Positions 26,394-35,900 of a stretch of 64,000 nucleotides of DNA are shown piece after piece. The position numbers and the translations under genes were made by a program. This stretch comes from Halobacteriales archaeon QS_6_71_20 (GTDB lineage: Archaea; Halobacteriota; Halobacteria; Halobacteriales; Haloferacaceae). Below the pieces are notes generated by a model. The model had not been told where the DNA came from. It searched no databases and saw nothing but the letters and a program-made list of their open reading frames with translations. Position 1 is the first letter of the stretch, and every line of letters starts with the position of its first letter. The stretch is taken from NCBI GenBank assembly GCA_003020945.1, contig PXRU01000006.1, positions 16,807 to 80,806 of the forward strand, written 5' to 3'.

Positions 26394-27629
26394 TCAGTAC
26401 TGGTAGCGCCCGAACTCGCCGTCGTTGAACACCGGGCCCTCGTCGTCCGTCTCAACCTTCTCGCGGGCGTTCTCGAAGTCCTCGCGGCGCACGGTCGTGC
26501 GCTCGTCGCGGATGGCGAACATTCCGGCCTCGGTGGTGAGGGCGGCGATGTCGGCGCCGGAGTAGTCGTCGAGGTCGGCCGCCAGGTCGGCGAAGTCCGT
26601 GCCGTCGTCGATCTCCATGTCGTCGGTGTGGATCTCGAGGATACGCTGGCGTCCCTCGGGGCCGGGCTTGGGCACCTCGATGAGGCGGTCGAACCGGCCG
26701 GGGCGGAGGATCGCCTCGTCGAGCATGTCGAAGCGGTTGGTGGCGGCCATGATCCGCACCTCGCCGCGGTCGTCGAAGCCGTCCATCTCCGAGAGCAACT
26801 GCATCATCGTCCGCTGGACCTCGGCGTCGCCGGAGGTCTTCGAGTCCGTCCGCTTGGCCGCGACGGCGTCGATCTCGTCGATGAAGATGACCGCCGGCTC
26901 CCGCTCTTCGGCCAGGTCGAACAGGTCGCGCACGAGCCGGGCGCCCTCGCCGATGAACTTCCGGACGAGCTCGGAGCCGGCCATCTTGATGAAGGTGGCG
27001 TCGGTCTCGTTGGCGACCGCCTTCGCCAGCATCGTCTTCCCGGTCCCCGGCGGCCCGTGGAGGAGGACGCCGCTGGGCGGCTGGATCCCCACCTCGCGGA
27101 ACTGCTCGGCGTTGATCATCGGGTCCTCGACGGCCTCGCGCACCTCCCGCACCTGGTCGTCGATGCCGCCGATGTCGGCGTACTCCACCTCGGGGGAGGC
27201 GTCGACCTCCATCGCCTGCGCCCGGGCGTCCGTCTCGTCGTCGAGCACCGTCTGGACGCTGAAGGAGTCGTTGATGGCGACGCGGTCGCCGGCCTCCAGC
27301 TCGTCGGACAGCCGGGTGGAAAGCTCCGTCAGCACCTCCTGGTTGTTGCCGTGCTGTTTGATCACGGCGCCGTCCTCGGTCAGCTCCTCGACGGTCGCGA
27401 TGTACAGCGAGGACGTCTTCAGCGCCTCGTTGCGCCGCTTGAGCTCGTCGACCTCCTCGCGGAGCTCGCTGCGGCGGCCCTGCGCCTGTCCGAGCCGCTC
27501 GTCCAGCTCCTCGTTCACCTGGACGATTCGCTCGAAGTGCTTGTGTAGCGCCTCCAGCCGCTCGGCCTCGCTCATGTCGGGATCCAGATCGAGACGGGGC
27601 CGGTCGGGGAGGGATGGACTCCGGGACAT
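26394..27629 (-). CDS. pan: Proteasome-activating nucleotidase (PAN)
   Basis: PAN is the hexameric AAA ATPase that unfolds substrates for the archaeal 20S proteasome. The 411-residue protein has an N-terminal coiled coil (ALHKHFERIVQVNEELDERL onwards), an OB domain, and an AAA module with Walker A GPPGTGKT, Walker B VIFIDEIDAV and Arg fingers in RPGRFDR. The extreme C-terminus is FGRYQY. The HbYX rule expects Tyr in the penultimate position, but here it is Gln, so docking may differ. A TATA-like GTTAA lies about 28 bases before the ATG. It is not in an operon with its neighbours. Confidence 0.95.
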   Translation of the reverse strand: MSRSPSLPDRPRLDLDPDMSEAERLEALHKHFERIVQVNEELDERLGQAQGRRSELREEVDELKRRNEALKTSSLYIATVEELTEDGAVIKQHGNNQEVLTELSTRLSDELEAGDRVAINDSFSVQTVLDDETDARAQAMEVDASPEVEYADIGGIDDQVREVREAVEDPMINAEQFREVGIQPPSGVLLHGPPGTGKTMLAKAVANETDATFIKMAGSELVRKFIGEGARLVRDLFDLAEEREPAVIFIDEIDAVAAKRTDSKTSGDAEVQRTMMQLLSEMDGFDDRGEVRIMAATNRFDMLDEAILRPGRFDRLIEVPKPGPEGRQRILEIHTDDMEIDDGTDFADLAADLDDYSGADIAALTTEAGMFAIRDERTTVRREDFENAREKVETDDEGPVFNDGEFGRYQY

Positions 27630-27655
27630 TGCCTTGGTCCGATTTGGGTAGCGGC

Positions 27656-27660
27656 GTTAA
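27656..27660 (-). promoter_or_regulatory. TATA element of pan
   Basis: The reverse-strand TTAAC is centred about 28 bases upstream of the pan ATG (27629), consistent with leaderless transcription. Confidence 0.4.
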
Positions 27661-27842
27661 TGGGGCTTTGGGTGGCGGGGGCGTTCGCCTCGGCATCCGA
27701 CGGGCGGGTGACCGGCGACGTACCCGCCCGGTACCCGCTCGCACCCGCTCGACCGGTCACGCCCACGGCGCCGCTTGTGCACCCCGCGAGCGGTCACGCC
27801 GGGGCGACCGGGGCGGCCGCGGCGGTTCGCTCGCTGACCGCG

Positions 27843-29645
27843 CTACAGGTCCAGCAGCGCCTCGGCCTCGTCGAGGTAGTCGTCGTACACGCCGATCGCC
27901 GATTCGATCGGCCCGCTGTCGGTCATGTCGATGCCGGCGATGTCGAGCACGTCGATCGGGTACTCCGAGCCGCCGGCCCGGAGCGCCGACCGGTACGCCT
28001 CGGCGGCGACCTCTCCCTCGGACTTGATGCGGTCGACGATCGCCGCGGCCGCCGAGATGCCCGTCGAGTACTGGTAGACGTAGAAGTTGTAGTAGAAGTG
28101 TGGGATCCGCATCCACTCCCGGCGGACGTGGTCGTCCACGTTCGCGTCGGCGTGGCCGTAGAACTCCGCCTTCAGATCGCCGTACAGCTCGTCGAGGGCG
28201 TCCGGCGTGAGCGGCTCCCCCGCCTCGCTGCGCTCGTGGATCGCCCGCTCGAACGCCGCGAACATCGTCTGCCGGAACAGGGTCGACCGGAAGCGTTCGA
28301 GGTACTGGTCGAGCGCGTGCGCCCGGAGCTCGTCGGACTCCGCGTTCTCCAGCAGGTGCTTGGTGAGCAGCGTCTCGTTCACCGTGGAGGCGACCTCGGC
28401 GACGAAGATCTCGTAGTCGGCGTACTGCCACGGCTGGGCGTTCTTCGCCAGCTCCGAGTGCATCGAGTGGCCCAGCTCGTGTGCGAGAGTGTACATCGAG
28501 GAGACGTCGTCCTGGTAGTTCATCATGACGAACGGCTGGGTGTCGTACGTCCCCGCGGAGTAGGCGCCCGAGCGCTTCCCCCGGTTCTCGTACACGTCGA
28601 CCCAGCGCGACTCCAGCCCCTCGGCCATCCGTCGCTGGTACGCCTCGCCCAACGGGGCGACCGCCTCGACGACGTGGTCTTTCGCCTCCTCGTAGCTCAC
28701 CTCGGGCCCCTCGTCGCCCGTCAGCGACATGTACAGGTCCCACGGCTCCAGGGTGTCGACGCCGAGCGCCCGGCGCTTCAGGTCGGCGTGACGGCCCAGC
28801 GAGTCGAGGTTGTCGCGGACGGCCTCGACCAGCGTGTCGTACACCTCGACGGGGACGTTCGGGCCGTTCAGGGCCGCCTCGCGGGCGGTGTCGTAGTTGC
28901 GCGCCTCCGCCATCTTCACGTCCTTCTTCACGCTCTTCGACAGCGTCGTGCCGACCGTGTTGCGCACGGTCTCCCACTCCCCGTAGAACGCCTCGTGGAC
29001 GCGCCGGCGGAACTCCCGGTCGGGCTTCTGGAGGAGGGTGGTGAAGTTGCCCTGGGAGATCTCCACGTCGTCGCCGTCGGGTCCCTCGACCGTCGGGAAC
29101 GTCATGTCGGCGTCCGACAGCATCGAGTACGCCTCGCTCGCGGCGCCGGTGACCTCGCCGAGGTCCGCGAGCAGCTCCTCCACCTCGGCGGAGCGCGTGT
29201 GCGGCTTCATCCGAAGCACGTCGTCGAGGTAGTGCTCGTACTCCCGGAGCGCCGGCTCCTCGTCCATCAGCGCCTCGACCTCCGCCCACGACAGCTCCTG
29301 GAGTTCGGGTTCGAGGTAACTGGAGGCGCTGGACGCCTCCGAGGAGAGCGCCTGCGCCCGCGTCGCCATCGCCTGGTACTCCTGGTCGCGGGTGTCCTCG
29401 TTCGACCGGAGGCGGGCGTAGGAGGTGACCTGTGACACCTCACGGAACACCGTCTCGTAGGTGTCGAGCAGCTCCCGCAGCGTCGCCGCGCTCTCGGTCG
29501 CGCGCCCCTCGTACGCCCGGAGGTCGTCGAGCCGCGCCTCGCACTCCTCGTACGCCGCCTCCCACGCCTCGTCGTCCGCGTAGATCGAGTCGATGCTCCA
29601 CTTGTACTCCGCGTCGATCTCCGACCGCTCGGGAACCGAACTCAT
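27843..29645 (-). CDS. pepF: Oligoendopeptidase F
   Basis: PepF (M3B) is a cytoplasmic zinc endopeptidase acting on short peptides. The 600-residue protein carries the zinc motif TLAHELGHSMHSELA, with the family Glu ligand further downstream (EIFVAEVASTVNE). The RSEIDAEYKWSIDSIYADD opening is typical. The start ATG is at 29645 (MSSVPERSE); an upstream extension to 29684 (MARLTTAHG) has no family counterpart. It lies opposite the sugar dehydrogenase gene, with divergent starts and 179 bases between. With PAN upstream and two M28 peptidases nearby, the region is rich in proteolysis genes. Confidence 0.95.
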   Translation of the reverse strand: MSSVPERSEIDAEYKWSIDSIYADDEAWEAAYEECEARLDDLRAYEGRATESAATLRELLDTYETVFREVSQVTSYARLRSNEDTRDQEYQAMATRAQALSSEASSASSYLEPELQELSWAEVEALMDEEPALREYEHYLDDVLRMKPHTRSAEVEELLADLGEVTGAASEAYSMLSDADMTFPTVEGPDGDDVEISQGNFTTLLQKPDREFRRRVHEAFYGEWETVRNTVGTTLSKSVKKDVKMAEARNYDTAREAALNGPNVPVEVYDTLVEAVRDNLDSLGRHADLKRRALGVDTLEPWDLYMSLTGDEGPEVSYEEAKDHVVEAVAPLGEAYQRRMAEGLESRWVDVYENRGKRSGAYSAGTYDTQPFVMMNYQDDVSSMYTLAHELGHSMHSELAKNAQPWQYADYEIFVAEVASTVNETLLTKHLLENAESDELRAHALDQYLERFRSTLFRQTMFAAFERAIHERSEAGEPLTPDALDELYGDLKAEFYGHADANVDDHVRREWMRIPHFYYNFYVYQYSTGISAAAAIVDRIKSEGEVAAEAYRSALRAGGSEYPIDVLDIAGIDMTDSGPIESAIGVYDDYLDEAEALLDL

Positions 29646-29824
29646 GGTTCGAGACTGCCCGTGCGCGGTGGTAAGTCTTGCCAAGAGGACCGACTGTGAC
29701 GGCTCTCTCGGGGGATCGACGCGGAGCGACGGGTGCGCTCGTCGGGGGCTCCCGGGACCGATCGACGGGACGTTCGCCGGCGGTCGGGCCGCCGTTAAGT
29801 GTTCGACGCCCGATGCTACCGAAC

Positions 29825-31081
29825 ATGGACCGTCGAACGTACGTGACGCTGGCGGGCGCGGCCGTGACCGGGGGGACCGCAGGGTGTGTCGTCGGCGGGG
29901 ACGGGCGCTCGACCGACGGCGACGGAGCCGCCGGGACGACCGACCCGGCCGGCGGCGACGCCGATGCCGACGCCGGCGCCGACGACCGCCCGGACGTGAC
30001 CGTCGAGCGCGTCGCCGAGGGGTTCTCGTTCCCGTGGGGGCTGGCGTTCGCGCCGTCCGGTTCGGAGCTGTTGGTCACCGAACGGGTCGGCCGGCTCTCG
30101 GTCGTGCGCCCCGACGACGGCACGACGACGCCCGTCGAGGGGACGCCCGAGGTGTTCGACGGCGGCCAGGGCGGACTGCTCGACGTGGCGCTGCATCCGG
30201 CCTTCCCCGACGACGACCGGGTGTACCTCACCTACTCGGCGACCGACGGCGGCGCGTCGGCGGCCGACGGCCCGTCGGCGACCCATCTCGGCAGCGGGCG
30301 TCTGGACCTTGACACCGCCCGGATCGAGGGGTTCGAGGCGATCCACGTCGCCGAGCCGTTCGTCGAGTCGAGCGGCCACTTCGGCTCGCGCGTCGGGTTC
30401 GGCCCCGACGGGACGCTGTACGTCACCGTCGGCGACAGGCAGTTCAAGGACTTCGGCCCGGACCACGTCGCCCAGGACACGACGAACGAACTCGGAACGA
30501 CGCTTCGACTGAACCCCGACGGGAGCGTGCCCGACGACAACCCGTTCCTCGACGACCCGGACGTCCGGGACGCCATCTACAGCTACGGCCACCGCAACGC
30601 CCAGGGGCTGGCGGTCCACCCGGAGACGGGCGAGATCTGGGAAAGCGAGTTCGGCGAGCAGGACGGCGACGAGATCAACGTGATCGAGGCGGGCGGCAAC
30701 TACGGCTGGCCCGTCGCCGACGAGGGCTGTACGTACGGCTCCGGCGAGCCGATCGGCGACGCCCATGACGACCGCGAGGACGTGACCGCGCCGGCGTACT
30801 CCTGGGAGTGCGGCAGCGGTGGCTTCCCGCCCAGCGGGGCGACGTTCCACACCGGCGAGGCGGTTCCGGCGTGGCGGGGCGACCTGTTCGTCTGCGGGCT
30901 CGCGTCGCGGGCGCTTGCCCGGTTCGCCGTTGACGGCCGGGACGTCGAACTCGTCTCCCGGCTGCTGACCGACAGGGACTGGCGGATCCGCGCGGTCGCC
31001 GAGCGCCCGGCGACCGGCGCGCTGTACGTCGCGGTCGACGACGGCGACGCGCCGGTGGTACGATTGGTGCCCGACTCCTGA
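29825..31081 (+). CDS. Glucose/sorbosone dehydrogenase-type lipoprotein
   Basis: A 418-residue secreted lipoprotein of the PQQ-dependent soluble aldose dehydrogenase (glucose/sorbosone dehydrogenase) family, a six-bladed beta-propeller that oxidises sugars outside the cell. A signal with Arg-Arg (MDRRTYVTLAGAAVTGG) and the lipobox TAGC opens it, then an acidic linker. Family motifs are FPWGLAFAPSGSELLV, GGQGGLLDVALHPAF, FGPDGTLYVTVGD and SYGHRNAQGLAVHPETGEIW. I prefer the ATG at 29825 over 29813 because it gives the canonical Tat signal. Haloarchaeal members often lack a proven PQQ supply, so the electron acceptor is open. Confidence 0.9.
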   Translation: MDRRTYVTLAGAAVTGGTAGCVVGGDGRSTDGDGAAGTTDPAGGDADADAGADDRPDVTVERVAEGFSFPWGLAFAPSGSELLVTERVGRLSVVRPDDGTTTPVEGTPEVFDGGQGGLLDVALHPAFPDDDRVYLTYSATDGGASAADGPSATHLGSGRLDLDTARIEGFEAIHVAEPFVESSGHFGSRVGFGPDGTLYVTVGDRQFKDFGPDHVAQDTTNELGTTLRLNPDGSVPDDNPFLDDPDVRDAIYSYGHRNAQGLAVHPETGEIWESEFGEQDGDEINVIEAGGNYGWPVADEGCTYGSGEPIGDAHDDREDVTAPAYSWECGSGGFPPSGATFHTGEAVPAWRGDLFVCGLASRALARFAVDGRDVELVSRLLTDRDWRIRAVAERPATGALYVAVDDGDAPVVRLVPDS

Positions 31082-31214
31082 GCCCGGAACCGCCGCCGTA
31101 AACTGTATGCCGCGATAGTAAATGACGGCCAGCAGCTCCAACCCGCCGTCGATCGAGACAGTCGCTTGTAGACACAAGCAGAACCGCCATGCGCGTTCGC
31201 GCCGGAGTCGACGT

Positions 31215-31763
31215 ATGGCGGCTCCCGGCGGGACGTGGGCGGGGCTGCGGGAGGACGCGAAGCCGCTCGTGTACGCCGGGGCCCTCCTGGGGATCGGCCT
31301 GGGCGGATTCTTCGACGGGATCGTCCTGCATCAGATCCTCCAGTGGCACCACATGCTGTCCGCACATCCCGACCCCGCCGTCGCGGGGGACCTCCGGCTG
31401 AACGTGCTGGCCGACGGGCTGTTTCACGCCGCGACGTACGCGTTCACGGTCGGCGGCGTCGTCGCCCTCTGGCGGGCGTGGCGGACGCCGGCGGTCCCGG
31501 CCGCCGGGCGGACGCTGGTCGGATTCGTCCTCCTCGGGTGGGGCCTGTTCAACATCGTCGAGGGCGCGGTGAACCACCACCTCCTCGGCGTCCATCACGT
31601 CCGTCCCGACGGTCCCGGCGGCGTGCTACTGTGGGACGTCGGATTCCTCGCGTGGGGCGTCCTGTTCGTCGCCGTCGGGTACGCGATCGCCCGGAGCGAC
31701 GACGCGGACGACCCGGCCGCACGGTCCGGGCGGGCGGCGGAGGAGCCGGGCCGGATCGAGTGA
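31215..31763 (+). CDS. DUF2243 integral membrane protein
   Basis: A 182-residue membrane protein with four or five helices. The opening helix GGFFDGIVLHQILQWHHMLS with its His residues is the DUF2243 signature, and a second pair (VNHHLLGVHH) adds histidines that could bind metal or haem. The last helix VLFVAVGYAIARSDD precedes an acidic tail. The function is unknown. The start is the ATG at 31215; the upstream extension to 31122 has no family match. The following M28 peptidase starts 83 bases after its stop. Confidence 0.88.
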   Translation: MAAPGGTWAGLREDAKPLVYAGALLGIGLGGFFDGIVLHQILQWHHMLSAHPDPAVAGDLRLNVLADGLFHAATYAFTVGGVVALWRAWRTPAVPAAGRTLVGFVLLGWGLFNIVEGAVNHHLLGVHHVRPDGPGGVLLWDVGFLAWGVLFVAVGYAIARSDDADDPAARSGRAAEEPGRIE

Positions 31764-31846
31764 CGCTGGCGTCGCGGACGAACGCCGATGGCGTCGTCCC
31801 GCGAGACACCACCTGGGCTTTTGCCGCCAGTGGTGCATCCCGACAC

Positions 31847-33175
31847 ATGGATCTCGACGACGACGTCGCCGCCGCCGTCGGGCGGGCGTGGACCGACACC
31901 GACCCGTGGCGGTTCCTCACGGAGCTGACGGCGCTGGGGAGCCGGATGGCCGCCAGCGAGGGGGAGGCGCGGGCGGCCGGGCTGGTCGCCGACGCGTTCG
32001 CCGACGCCGGACTGGAGCGCGTCCGCGAGCGACCGTTCGACGCGCCCGCCTGGCGGCGCGGCGAGACGACCCTCCGCCTGACCGCGCCGGGCGAGCGGGA
32101 GTTCGAGGCGATCGCGCTGCCGTACTGTCCGGCGGGCGAGGTTTCGAGGGAGCTGATCGACGTAGGCTACGGCACCCCGGAGGAGATCGCGGCGGTCGAC
32201 GTGACGGGGAAGGTGGCCGTCGCGTCGACGACGACGCCCGGCGACTCCCGGTTCGTCCATCGGATGGAGAAGTTCGGGGCGGCCGCCAAGGCCGGCGCGG
32301 AGGCGTTCGTGTTCGTCAACCACGTGCCCGGCCAACTCCCGCCGACTGGGGCGCTCACGTTCGGCCGGGAGGCGGAGATCCCGGCCGTGGGCGTGAGCCG
32401 GGAGACGGGCGCGTGGCTCACGGAGTACGCCGGCGAGGGGGGCGCGGTCGAGCTGTCGGTCGACGCCGAGACCGTGCCCGGGGAGTCACAGAACGTCCTC
32501 GCGCGGGTCGGCCCCGACACCGACGAGCACGTGCTCGCGGTGGCTCACTACGACGCCCACGACATCGCGGAGGGCGCACTCGACAACGGCTGCGGGATCG
32601 CGACGCTGGTCGTCGCCGCCCGCGTGCTCGCGGCCGCGGACCTCGACACGGAGGTCCGGGTCGTCGCTGTCGGCTGCGAGGAGACGGGGCTGCTCGGCGC
32701 CGAGCGCCTCGCGGAGCGGACCGACCTCGACGACGTGCGGGCCGTCGTCAACGTCGACGGCGCCGGACGGTTCCGCGACCTGGTCGCGATGACCCACACC
32801 TCCGAGGCGACCGCCGAGGCGATCGAGCGCGTCGGGCGGGAGACCCGCCAGCCAGTGGAGCTCCGGGAGGAGCCGCACCCGTTCTCCGACCAGTGGCCGT
32901 TCGTCCGGCGCGGCGTGCCCGCGCTGCAGCTGCACTCCGACTCCGGCGAGCGCGGCCGCGGCTGGGGCCACACCCACGCCGACACGCGCGACAAGGTGGA
33001 CGACCGCTGCGTCCGCGAACACGGCGTGCTCGCGGCGCTCGCGATCCGAGAACTCGCCCGCGCCGGGAGCGAGGTGCCCCGGCTGGACCGCGGGGAACTG
33101 GAGGCGGCGTTCCGGGACGCGGAGTTCGAGACGGGGATGAAGGCCGCGGGGCTGTGGCCCGCCAGCTGGGAGTGA
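31847..33175 (+). CDS. M28-family zinc peptidase (second copy)
   Basis: A 442-residue M28 peptidase and paralogue of 7380-8729. The zinc ligands lie in AHYDAHDIAEGALDNGCG, GCEETGLLGAE, NVDGAGR and WGHTHADTRDK. The PA-like region carries GKVAVASTTTPGDSR and RMEKFGAAAKAGAEAF, matching the other copy. There is no signal peptide. The start is the ATG at 31847. Compared with the first copy it has Gly-Cys in place of Asn-Gly in the DNG(C/A)G loop. The two genes are 23 kb apart, so this is probably an old duplication; both are likely cytoplasmic peptide-scavenging enzymes. Confidence 0.94.
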   Translation: MDLDDDVAAAVGRAWTDTDPWRFLTELTALGSRMAASEGEARAAGLVADAFADAGLERVRERPFDAPAWRRGETTLRLTAPGEREFEAIALPYCPAGEVSRELIDVGYGTPEEIAAVDVTGKVAVASTTTPGDSRFVHRMEKFGAAAKAGAEAFVFVNHVPGQLPPTGALTFGREAEIPAVGVSRETGAWLTEYAGEGGAVELSVDAETVPGESQNVLARVGPDTDEHVLAVAHYDAHDIAEGALDNGCGIATLVVAARVLAAADLDTEVRVVAVGCEETGLLGAERLAERTDLDDVRAVVNVDGAGRFRDLVAMTHTSEATAEAIERVGRETRQPVELREEPHPFSDQWPFVRRGVPALQLHSDSGERGRGWGHTHADTRDKVDDRCVREHGVLAALAIRELARAGSEVPRLDRGELEAAFRDAEFETGMKAAGLWPASWE

Positions 33176-33211
33176 GCTGCGGCGACTAAGCAGTTGTGGC
33201 GGAGGTGGTCG

Positions 33212-34246
33212 CTACTCGAACTGTTCGGACGGCGTCGCGGCGAGCACGTCGCCGAGGACGCGGCCGCGCGCCAGCGCGTCGACCCGACGCTCGCCGAACG
33301 TCGCCGTCAGCGACGCGACGGCGTCGGGGTCCGGCTCGAACTCGACGCCGGAGTACGCGACATCGGCGAGGAGGAGCGGGCCGGGCGACGCGGGCGCGAC
33401 GCCCCGCGGCCCCGACAGCGGTTCCTCGCCCAGCACCGCCTCAACCCTGTCGAGACCGGTGTCGCCGACGGCGACGCCGCGAACCAGCGTCGCCAGCCGG
33501 CGGACGAACTCGCGGGGAAAGCCGCCGGCGGCGACGGTGAGCACGAGGAACTCCCCGGGCGCGGTCGCCCCGTCCGGGTCGCCGACGCCGTCCTCGCCAT
33601 CCGGGTCGTCGACGCTGTCTGCCCCCTCCCCGCCCGCGGCGTCGATGGACACCGAGAGGTCGCGTCGGGTTCGGGGCCCGCGGTCGTCGCTCGTGAGGTT
33701 GTGGACGTCGTGGCGGCCGGAGAGCCGGTCGGCCGCCGCGCGGGCGCGGTCGGGGCTCGCGCCGGGCGCGTGGAGGTGGTAGCGGTACGTCCGCCGGACC
33801 GCGTCGTGGGTGGCGTGGAACCCCTCGGAGACGGCGGCGGCGGCCCAGACCCGGACGCTCCCGGGGAGTTCGCCGTTGAACGCGCCGGGGGAGAGCCAGT
33901 CGGGGGCGTCGAACGCGACGGTCTGACGGACCGCCGAGACGCCGCGGTCGGTGCGCCCCGCGGCGGCGTAGCCGGAGGGGACGGCGCGGCCGCCGCGAGT
34001 CGCCCGGTCGCCGTCGGCGGTGGGAGCCGCGTCGCCGTCGGAGTCCGCATCGCTGGCGCCGTCCACGTCGGGGCCGCCCTCCGCGCCGCCGAGCACGTCC
34101 AGCGCCGCGAGCGCGTCCAGCAGGGTGTCCTCGACGGTGGGCACGTCGGGCTGTCGCTGGAAGCCGTAGAACGGGCGGCCGTCGTAGGCGACGCGGTAGG
34201 CGCGCACAGACGCGACGAGGGGCGCCCCGGACTTAGGCGTCGCCAT
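33212..34246 (-). CDS. truA: tRNA pseudouridine synthase A (TruA)
   Basis: TruA isomerises uridines 38-40 in the anticodon arm. The 344-residue protein has the catalytic Asp in AAGRTDRGVSA, the opening YRVAYDGRPFYGFQRQP, and RRTYRYHL in the core. Two acidic insertions of about 35 residues (SDADSDGDAAPTADGD and the region around VDDPDGEDGVGDPDG) make it longer than the roughly 260-residue bacterial enzyme; such Asp-rich insertions are typical of haloarchaea. Downstream of hisS on the same strand, separated only by the propeller remnant at 34233-34505. Confidence 0.96.
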   Translation of the reverse strand: MATPKSGAPLVASVRAYRVAYDGRPFYGFQRQPDVPTVEDTLLDALAALDVLGGAEGGPDVDGASDADSDGDAAPTADGDRATRGGRAVPSGYAAAGRTDRGVSAVRQTVAFDAPDWLSPGAFNGELPGSVRVWAAAAVSEGFHATHDAVRRTYRYHLHAPGASPDRARAAADRLSGRHDVHNLTSDDRGPRTRRDLSVSIDAAGGEGADSVDDPDGEDGVGDPDGATAPGEFLVLTVAAGGFPREFVRRLATLVRGVAVGDTGLDRVEAVLGEEPLSGPRGVAPASPGPLLLADVAYSGVEFEPDPDAVASLTATFGERRVDALARGRVLGDVLAATPSEQFE

Positions 34247-34505
34247 CCGGGGGAAGCGCCACGACCGACGCGTCGCCGGTGCCGACCAGCACGTGCTCGC
34301 CGGTCGCCTCGACCGCGAACAGGGTCGCGTCGTCGCCGAACGACCGACGGCGGGTCGCCTCCCCCGAGTCGGCGTCGACGGCGTACAGCGCGCGCCCCTC
34401 GGCGAACCCCTCGACGACGGCCGCCTCCGGCGTCGCGGCGACCGGCCACGCGTACCGCTCCGACGGGTCGACCGACCGGCGGTGGTCGCCGTCGGTCGCG
34501 CGAGG
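34233..34505 (-). pseudogene. C-terminal remnant of a beta-propeller (PQQ-like) protein
   Basis: A frame of 90 codons ending in the stop at 34233 reads PSERYAWPVAATPEAAVVEG, then FAEGRALYAVDADSGEATRRR and EHVLVGTGDASVVALPPDG: repeated ALYAVDADSGEATRR-like and HVLVGTGDASVVALP elements typical of PQQ-like beta-propeller blades. A TAG at 34506 closes the frame upstream, and no ATG or GTG start precedes the conserved part. So only the last blades remain. Between truA and hisS this looks like a degraded gene; its stop overlaps the 5' end of truA by 14 bases. Confidence 0.65.
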
Positions 34506-34525
34506 CTACGCGAACGCGCGCGAGG

Positions 34526-35845
34526 TCACGCGAAGTCGTCGTACGTCGGCCGGTCGTGGTCGCCGGGGAACGCCTCGACGGGCGCGGTCGTCTGGTCGCC
34601 CGAGGCCATCTCCTTCACCGTTACCTCGCCGTCCTCCAGGTCCCGCTCGCCGACGACGACGACGGTATCGGCGTCGATCGAGTCGGCGTACTCCAGTTGC
34701 GCGCCGAAGCTCCGCCCGGACACGTCGGACTCGACGACGTGGCCGCGGCTCCGGAGGTCGCGGGCGATCCGCGCGGCCGTCGGGCGGGTGTCGCCCACCT
34801 GCAGCACGTAGTAGTCCGTCTCGACAGTCGCCTCGGGGGCGACCCCCGCCCGCTCCAGCAGGAGGCCCAGCGGGGCGTGACCGGGGGCGACGCCGACCGC
34901 GGGGGTCGGCCGGCCGCCGAACGCCTCGATGAGGTCGTCGTAGCGGCCGCCGCCGAACACGGAGCGGCCGACCTCGCCGGTCGCGTCGAAACACTCGAAG
35001 ACGGCGCCGGTGTAGTAGTCGAGGCCGCGGGCCGTCCGCAGCGAGAGGTCACAGTGGTCGCCGACGCCGAGGTCGTCGGCCGCACGGAGCACCGACCGGA
35101 GGTTGTCGACGGCGGCCGCGAGGTCCTCGGAGTCGGGCGCGAAGTCGGCGAGCTCGTCGAGGTCCGCGGGGTCGTCGACGGCGAGCAGGTCGTCGAACTC
35201 GCGGGCCCGGTCGTAGTCGAGGCCGGCGTCGTGGAGCAGGTCGAGGTACTCGTTCTCGTCGACCTTCTCGGATTTGTCGACCGCGCGGATCGCGGCCGTC
35301 GCGTCGACGGTCCCCTCGAAGGAGCGCAGCAGCGCCCCGAGGATGTCGCGGTGGCTGACGCGGAACTCGAAGTCGTCGGCCGCGAGCCCTAGCTCCGTCA
35401 GCGCGTCCGCCGCCGTCGCGAGCACCTCGGCGTCGGCCTCGGGCTCGGCGGAGCCGAACACGTCGATGTTCGTCTGGTGGAACTCCCGGAAGCGCCCCTG
35501 CTGGACCGCCTCGTAGCGCCAGAACGGCCGCGTCGAGAACCACTTCACGGGCTTGGACAGCTCCTGTGCCTTCGCGGCGTACATCCGGGCGACCGTCGGC
35601 GTGAGCTCCGGCGCCAGCGTGACGTGGCGGCCGCCGTGGTCCTCGAAGGCGTACAGCTCGTCGACGATGTCGTCGCCGGACTTGTCGGTCCACATCGCCG
35701 CGGGTTCCAGCCGCGGGGTGTCGATCTCCCGGAAGCCGTAGCGGCGCGCGACCGACTCGACCGTGTCGGTCACCTCCCGGCGGACGGCCATCTCGGGGGC
35801 GTAGAGGTCGCGGAACCCCTTCAGGCGCTCGTATGTCGGCATCAC
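34526..35845 (-). CDS. hisS: Histidyl-tRNA synthetase
   Basis: HisRS charges tRNA-His. The 439-residue class II enzyme has motif 2 (RPFWRYEAVQQGRFREFHQ), the histidine A loop (ARGLDYYTGAVFE) and motif 3 (GGGRYDDL). The start MMPTYERLKGFRDL is at 35845, with a second ATG three bases later. The C-terminal anticodon-binding domain ends DHDRPTYDDFA. It is followed on the same strand by the propeller remnant and truA. A divergent PP-loop gene is not present on this side; the next gene upstream (35901-36491) runs in the same direction. Confidence 0.97.
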   Translation of the reverse strand: MMPTYERLKGFRDLYAPEMAVRREVTDTVESVARRYGFREIDTPRLEPAAMWTDKSGDDIVDELYAFEDHGGRHVTLAPELTPTVARMYAAKAQELSKPVKWFSTRPFWRYEAVQQGRFREFHQTNIDVFGSAEPEADAEVLATAADALTELGLAADDFEFRVSHRDILGALLRSFEGTVDATAAIRAVDKSEKVDENEYLDLLHDAGLDYDRAREFDDLLAVDDPADLDELADFAPDSEDLAAAVDNLRSVLRAADDLGVGDHCDLSLRTARGLDYYTGAVFECFDATGEVGRSVFGGGRYDDLIEAFGGRPTPAVGVAPGHAPLGLLLERAGVAPEATVETDYYVLQVGDTRPTAARIARDLRSRGHVVESDVSGRSFGAQLEYADSIDADTVVVVGERDLEDGEVTVKEMASGDQTTAPVEAFPGDHDRPTYDDFA

Positions 35846-35900
35846 CGGACACCTCTCGCGGCGGGGAGTTCAACCCCGTGGTTCGTCGGCGCCGGCGCCG

